The translations under genes and the position numbers were made by a program. Below, piece after piece: positions 6,478 through 9,398 of a DNA stretch of 9,398 nt. This stretch comes from Desulfobacterales bacterium. GTDB lineage: Bacteria; Desulfobacterota; Desulfobacteria; Desulfobacterales; UBA11574. The notes under the pieces are model-generated. The model was not told where the DNA came from, did no database searches, and saw nothing but the letters and a program-made list of their open reading frames with translations. The stretch's first letter is position 1; each line of letters begins with the position of its first letter. The stretch covers positions 1-9,398 of the forward strand of contig JAAXQD010000121.1 in the NCBI GenBank assembly GCA_012974475.1. Direction: 5' to 3'.

Positions 6478-8064
6478 ATGAAAGTGTTGGTCAGCGACAA
6501 CCTGGGAGAAGCCGGTATCCGAATGTTGCAGGAAGAGGACGGGATTGAAGTCGATGTAAATACCGGACTGGATCACGAGGCGCTAAAAAACATTATCGGA
6601 GCATACGATGGCCTTATTATCCGGAGTGCAACAAAGGTGACCGAAGATCTTTTAATCGCCGCAACCCGCCTTAAGGTTGTGGGCCGCGCGGGAATCGGTC
6701 TCGACAATGTGGACATTCCGGCGGCTACCAAGCGCGGGATCATCGTTATGAATACGCCCGGAGGAAATGTGATTACAACCGCCGAGCATGCCATCGGCAT
6801 GTTATTGGCGCTTTCACGCAATGTACCCGAAGGTACGGCATCATTGAAGGCCGGACGCTGGGACAAGAAAAAACTTCAGGGAAGAGAAATATTCAATAAA
6901 GTCCTCGGCGTTATCGGATATGGAAAAATCGGCTCTATTGTCGCTGATCGTGCCCGGGGGCTGAAAATGAAGGTGATTGTCTACGATCCCTTTGTAACAC
7001 CCGAGCAGATTGAAAAAGCCGGCTTTAAAAATGTTTCCCTCGAAGAATTATTCCGCGGATCCGATTACATTACGGTGCACGTACCCAAGTTCAATGAAAC
7101 CACCGGTCTGCTGAACAAGGACGCCTTTGAGCAGATGAAAGACGGCGTTATGATCATAAACTGCGCCAGGGGCGGAATTGTTGACGAGGATGACCTTTAT
7201 GCCGCCTTGCAATCAGGGAAAGTGGCCGGCGCTGCCTTGGATGTTTTTGAGAACGAACCGCCGGGCATATGTCCGTTGATCGAGCACGAACGTTTGATTT
7301 GCACACCCCATCTCGGAGCTTCCACCCAAGAAGCCCAGACCAAAGTGGCCATCGATGTGGCAGGTCAGATTATTGAGTATCTCAAGCACGACACAATTCT
7401 GAACGCCGTTAACGTCCCATCGGTAACCGGTGATCTTCTCAAAAACCTGAAGCCGATATTAACCCTTGCCGATCACATGGGCAGTCTCCAGACCCAACTT
7501 ATTCGGGGGCCCATCGAAGAAGTTTCCATAGAATATGCCGGAGATTTCAAGGGACTCGACCTGTCGCCGGTGACAATAGCGGTTCTAAGGGGTTTGCTGG
7601 CGCCAGTGGTCAAAGATGATGTCAATTTTGTCAATGCCCAGGTCCTTGCAAAGGAAAGAGGCATAAAGATCAAAGAGATAACCAGCGATGCATCCGAAGA
7701 GTATATCAATCTGATTACCGTCCGTGTCACGACGTCTAAGGTTACCAACACGGTCTCCGGAACCATATTCGGAAAAAATAAAATGCGGATCGTCAAAATT
7801 AACAATTTCCGACTCGAGCTCATACCCCAAGGGCATCTGGCGCTGATATATACCCTTGACAAGCCGGGGGCCATCGGAAGTTTCTCGTCACTTCTGGGCA
7901 ATAAAAAAATTAACATCGACCAGATGCATGTGGGGCAGGAAGAAACCGGAAAAATGAATATTATCTTTCTCAAAACCAGTGTCCGCATTTCCGACAACCT
8001 TGTTGAACAGCTCCTCGATCTCCCGCTGATCATATCGGTGACCCGACTTGAATTTGAATCATAG
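6478..8064 (+). CDS. serA: D-3-phosphoglycerate dehydrogenase
   Basis: This enzyme oxidises 3-phosphoglycerate to 3-phosphohydroxypyruvate with NAD+, the first committed step of serine (and hence glycine and one-carbon) synthesis, in the cytoplasm. The 528-residue length and domain order are those of type-1 PGDH. The substrate-binding part comes first, with NTPGGN at 92-97. A Rossmann NAD domain follows with GxGxxG (G147, G149, G152) and acidic D170. The catalytic residues are R231 (NCARGG), E260 (NEPP) and H278 (TPHLGAS). Next is the allosteric substrate-binding domain (about 315-450), then a C-terminal ACT domain (about 455-528) that in relatives binds serine for feedback inhibition. I start at ATG 6478: GGAG (6467-6470) lies seven bases upstream and MKVLVSDNL is the usual N-terminus. 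An upstream in-frame ATG at 6463 overlaps the preceding stop and is less likely. It is co-transcribed with the PurD-like ligase. No serB or serC lies in the window. Confidence 0.96.
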   Translation: MKVLVSDNLGEAGIRMLQEEDGIEVDVNTGLDHEALKNIIGAYDGLIIRSATKVTEDLLIAATRLKVVGRAGIGLDNVDIPAATKRGIIVMNTPGGNVITTAEHAIGMLLALSRNVPEGTASLKAGRWDKKKLQGREIFNKVLGVIGYGKIGSIVADRARGLKMKVIVYDPFVTPEQIEKAGFKNVSLEELFRGSDYITVHVPKFNETTGLLNKDAFEQMKDGVMIINCARGGIVDEDDLYAALQSGKVAGAALDVFENEPPGICPLIEHERLICTPHLGASTQEAQTKVAIDVAGQIIEYLKHDTILNAVNVPSVTGDLLKNLKPILTLADHMGSLQTQLIRGPIEEVSIEYAGDFKGLDLSPVTIAVLRGLLAPVVKDDVNFVNAQVLAKERGIKIKEITSDASEEYINLITVRVTTSKVTNTVSGTIFGKNKMRIVKINNFRLELIPQGHLALIYTLDKPGAIGSFSSLLGNKKINIDQMHVGQEETGKMNIIFLKTSVRISDNLVEQLLDLPLIISVTRLEFES

Positions 8065-8096
8065 CACGGCGAAGCCCTGAAAAAACATCCATGGGT

Positions 8097-9020
8097 TCAT
8101 GAAATTTTCCGGTTGGCTTCACGTCTTGCCAAAAGCAACACTGCAGCAAGAATCATCACGCCGCCCAGGATTTTGTGCAACGTCATAGTCTCGCCAAGAA
8201 CCACTGCCGCCAAAGCAACGGTGACCACAGGTTCCAAGGTGGAAATCATGGAAGCGTTTGCGGGATCGATTCTTTTGAGTCCGGCAAAAAATGCTACAAT
8301 GGCAAGGGCTGTTGACACCAGCGCAATGGCAAGCACCGAAACCCAGCCAAAAGCCGTTCCTGGAAATTTTACGCCCTTTACAGCGACGATCCCGCTAAAA
8401 GCCACACCTGCTGAAATGATTACGATGGTCGAGGCAGGAAAGGCACCGGCCTTGGAGATGACCTTGCTTCCCACGATGATGTAGACGGAATAAAGAACTG
8501 CGGCCGTAATCGCCAGAACAATACCGAGCTTCTGCCCGCTTCCACTGTCCAGTCCAATAATGAGTATGGTTCCCCCAAAGGTCAGGGAAAGCGCCACGAA
8601 TTTAAGTAATGTGACCGGTTTTTTGAGAAAAATCGTTGCCAGAAGTGTAACAAAAGCAGGGTAAAGATAAAGAAGGATTGCCACCAATCCCGCAGGGGCC
8701 ATTGTCAGGGCAGTGAAAAAGGCAAAAGAGAGTCCCACATAACCGAATGCCCCCATAAATGCCAGTGTAATCAGTGTGCGTCCGCGGGGACACGCCATAC
8801 CTTTTGCGACCATAATCGCTAACATTAAAATGCCGGCAATGGTAAACCGTAGAAAAAGAACCGTAATAGGATCTGATCCCGCATCATAGGCAATGCGTGC
8901 AAAAATGGCCATTGTGCCGAAGGATATGGCAGATACGGCGATGAGAAATACGCCATATAAACGATCCAAATACACCGATTTTAAAATCTTACCTTCTGAA
9001 TTTGATGATTTCTCTGCCAA
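8097..9020 (-). CDS. EamA-family (DMT superfamily) membrane transporter
   Basis: This 307-residue inner-membrane protein has about ten hydrophobic helices arranged as two EamA repeats (about 22-150 and 160-300). The typical marks are present: SFGTMAIFAR in the first helix, LYLYPAFVTLLA near the end of repeat one, and STLEPVVTVALAAVVLGE near the end of repeat two. Family members export or import amino acids and other small metabolites. The substrate cannot be predicted from the sequence. The start appears to be TTG (complement of 9018-9020): no in-frame ATG or GTG exists between it and the upstream in-frame stop at 9102-9104, and no clear ribosome-binding site precedes it. A GTG 15 codons downstream is the alternative and would keep the first helix. 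The gene converges on serA with 32 bases between the stop codons. That raises a loose possibility of a link to serine or glycine export, without direct support. Confidence 0.9.
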   Translation of the reverse strand: MAEKSSNSEGKILKSVYLDRLYGVFLIAVSAISFGTMAIFARIAYDAGSDPITVLFLRFTIAGILMLAIMVAKGMACPRGRTLITLAFMGAFGYVGLSFAFFTALTMAPAGLVAILLYLYPAFVTLLATIFLKKPVTLLKFVALSLTFGGTILIIGLDSGSGQKLGIVLAITAAVLYSVYIIVGSKVISKAGAFPASTIVIISAGVAFSGIVAVKGVKFPGTAFGWVSVLAIALVSTALAIVAFFAGLKRIDPANASMISTLEPVVTVALAAVVLGETMTLHKILGGVMILAAVLLLARREANRKIS

Positions 9021-9398
9021 TACTATTCCGTTCTCTTTGACGATTCTTTTGGGTTTGAAAATGAAGGGCTCTGCCGCCTCCCATACGGAATCATCCCTTT
9101 GTTAAAACAAGCGGACGGGGGATCAAGATTGAATAGAACCTGTTTTTAAACCTCCTGGCGAGCAATTTTGACCTTTTGGGCTAAAATCACCTGGCAAAGT
9201 GAAGCGTAAATTTTGAGGCCCACCGCTGGCATCGCTATTATTTGGGTATTTTTTTTACGTATTTTATACTTTAAAAATCAGTCTTGCTTTTTTTTAAAAT
9301 CTCATCTAATTTCTGGTTTTACAGGAAAGCCCGTTTCCTCAACTGGCTTTTTAATTTCCTGATTTTCTTTTTTCAAGGGGGGTGGATTGGCCATCCCC
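9021..9398. other. AT-rich upstream region of the EamA transporter, no gene seen
   Basis: Both strands lack a convincing ORF. The stretch contains long T-runs (for example 9248-9255 and 9288-9295) and a perfect six-base hairpin AGGAAA (9323-9328) / TTTCCT (9334-9339) with loop GCCCG. An alternative pairing AAGCC / GGCTT leads into five T (about 9346-9351). A GGGGTGG/CCATCCCC-type imperfect dyad lies at the very end. On the minus strand an AGGAGGT (9150-9156) is not followed by a usable start codon. No convincing minus-strand promoter was found, although the transporter promoter must lie here or beyond. Confidence 0.3.

Noticed and set aside
4919..8033. Long minus-strand ORFs inside the ligase and serA genes (for example 4919-5473, 5747-6445, 7473-8033)
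   Set aside because: They lie wholly opposite genes with clear domain matches, have no domain signatures of their own, and look like antisense shadows of coding DNA.

Overview
This window carries five well-supported protein-coding genes plus one doubtful small ORF. No rRNA, tRNA, CRISPR array, intact insertion sequence or phage gene could be recognised. GC content is moderate (roughly half, by eye). The mix of an Rcp1-type receiver joined to PilZ, a Mcl/CitE-type lyase, a Na/Pi cotransporter with a PhoU tail, long AT-rich gaps and a PurD-like/SerA pair suggests a free-living Gram-negative bacterium. A sulfate-reducer-type Desulfobacterota (Desulfobacterales) is my best guess. That is an impression from gene style, not from a marker gene.

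Layout, left to right. (1) 163-1089 (+): a receiver-PilZ protein whose expected phosphoacceptor Asp is Asn, while its c-di-GMP-binding motifs are intact. A possible 39-residue ORF follows at 1091-1210. (2) 1334-2324 (+): a consensus-like sigma70 promoter, then a Mcl1-like CoA-ester lyase of the HpcH/HpaI/CitE superfamily and a weak hairpin-plus-T terminator. (3) 2325-2794: a gene-free gap of about 470 bases. It contains several complementary GC-rich segments of unknown meaning and a candidate promoter. (4) 2795-4468 (+): a Na/Pi cotransporter with a PhoU-like cytoplasmic domain. (5) 4469-4852: a gene-free gap with two hairpins, a candidate promoter and a nested dyad. (6) 4853-8064 (+): a two-gene operon of a divergent PurD-like ATP-grasp ligase and a full-length type-1 D-3-phosphoglycerate dehydrogenase (serA), separated by 11 bases. 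(7) 8097-9020 (-): an EamA/DMT-family transporter convergent with serA, apparently starting at TTG. (8) 9021-9398: AT-rich upstream DNA without a recognisable gene.

Most genes look like independent transcription units with unrelated housekeeping or transport roles. The exception is the ATP-grasp/serA pair. SerA opens the serine-to-glycine branch, and glycine is the amino-acid substrate of true PurD, so a link through serine/glycine or one-carbon/purine metabolism is plausible. However, the ligase lacks the hallmark PurD N-terminal loop and one central PurD motif, so its substrate may differ. This pair and the Asp-to-Asn receiver-PilZ protein are the two most interesting items.
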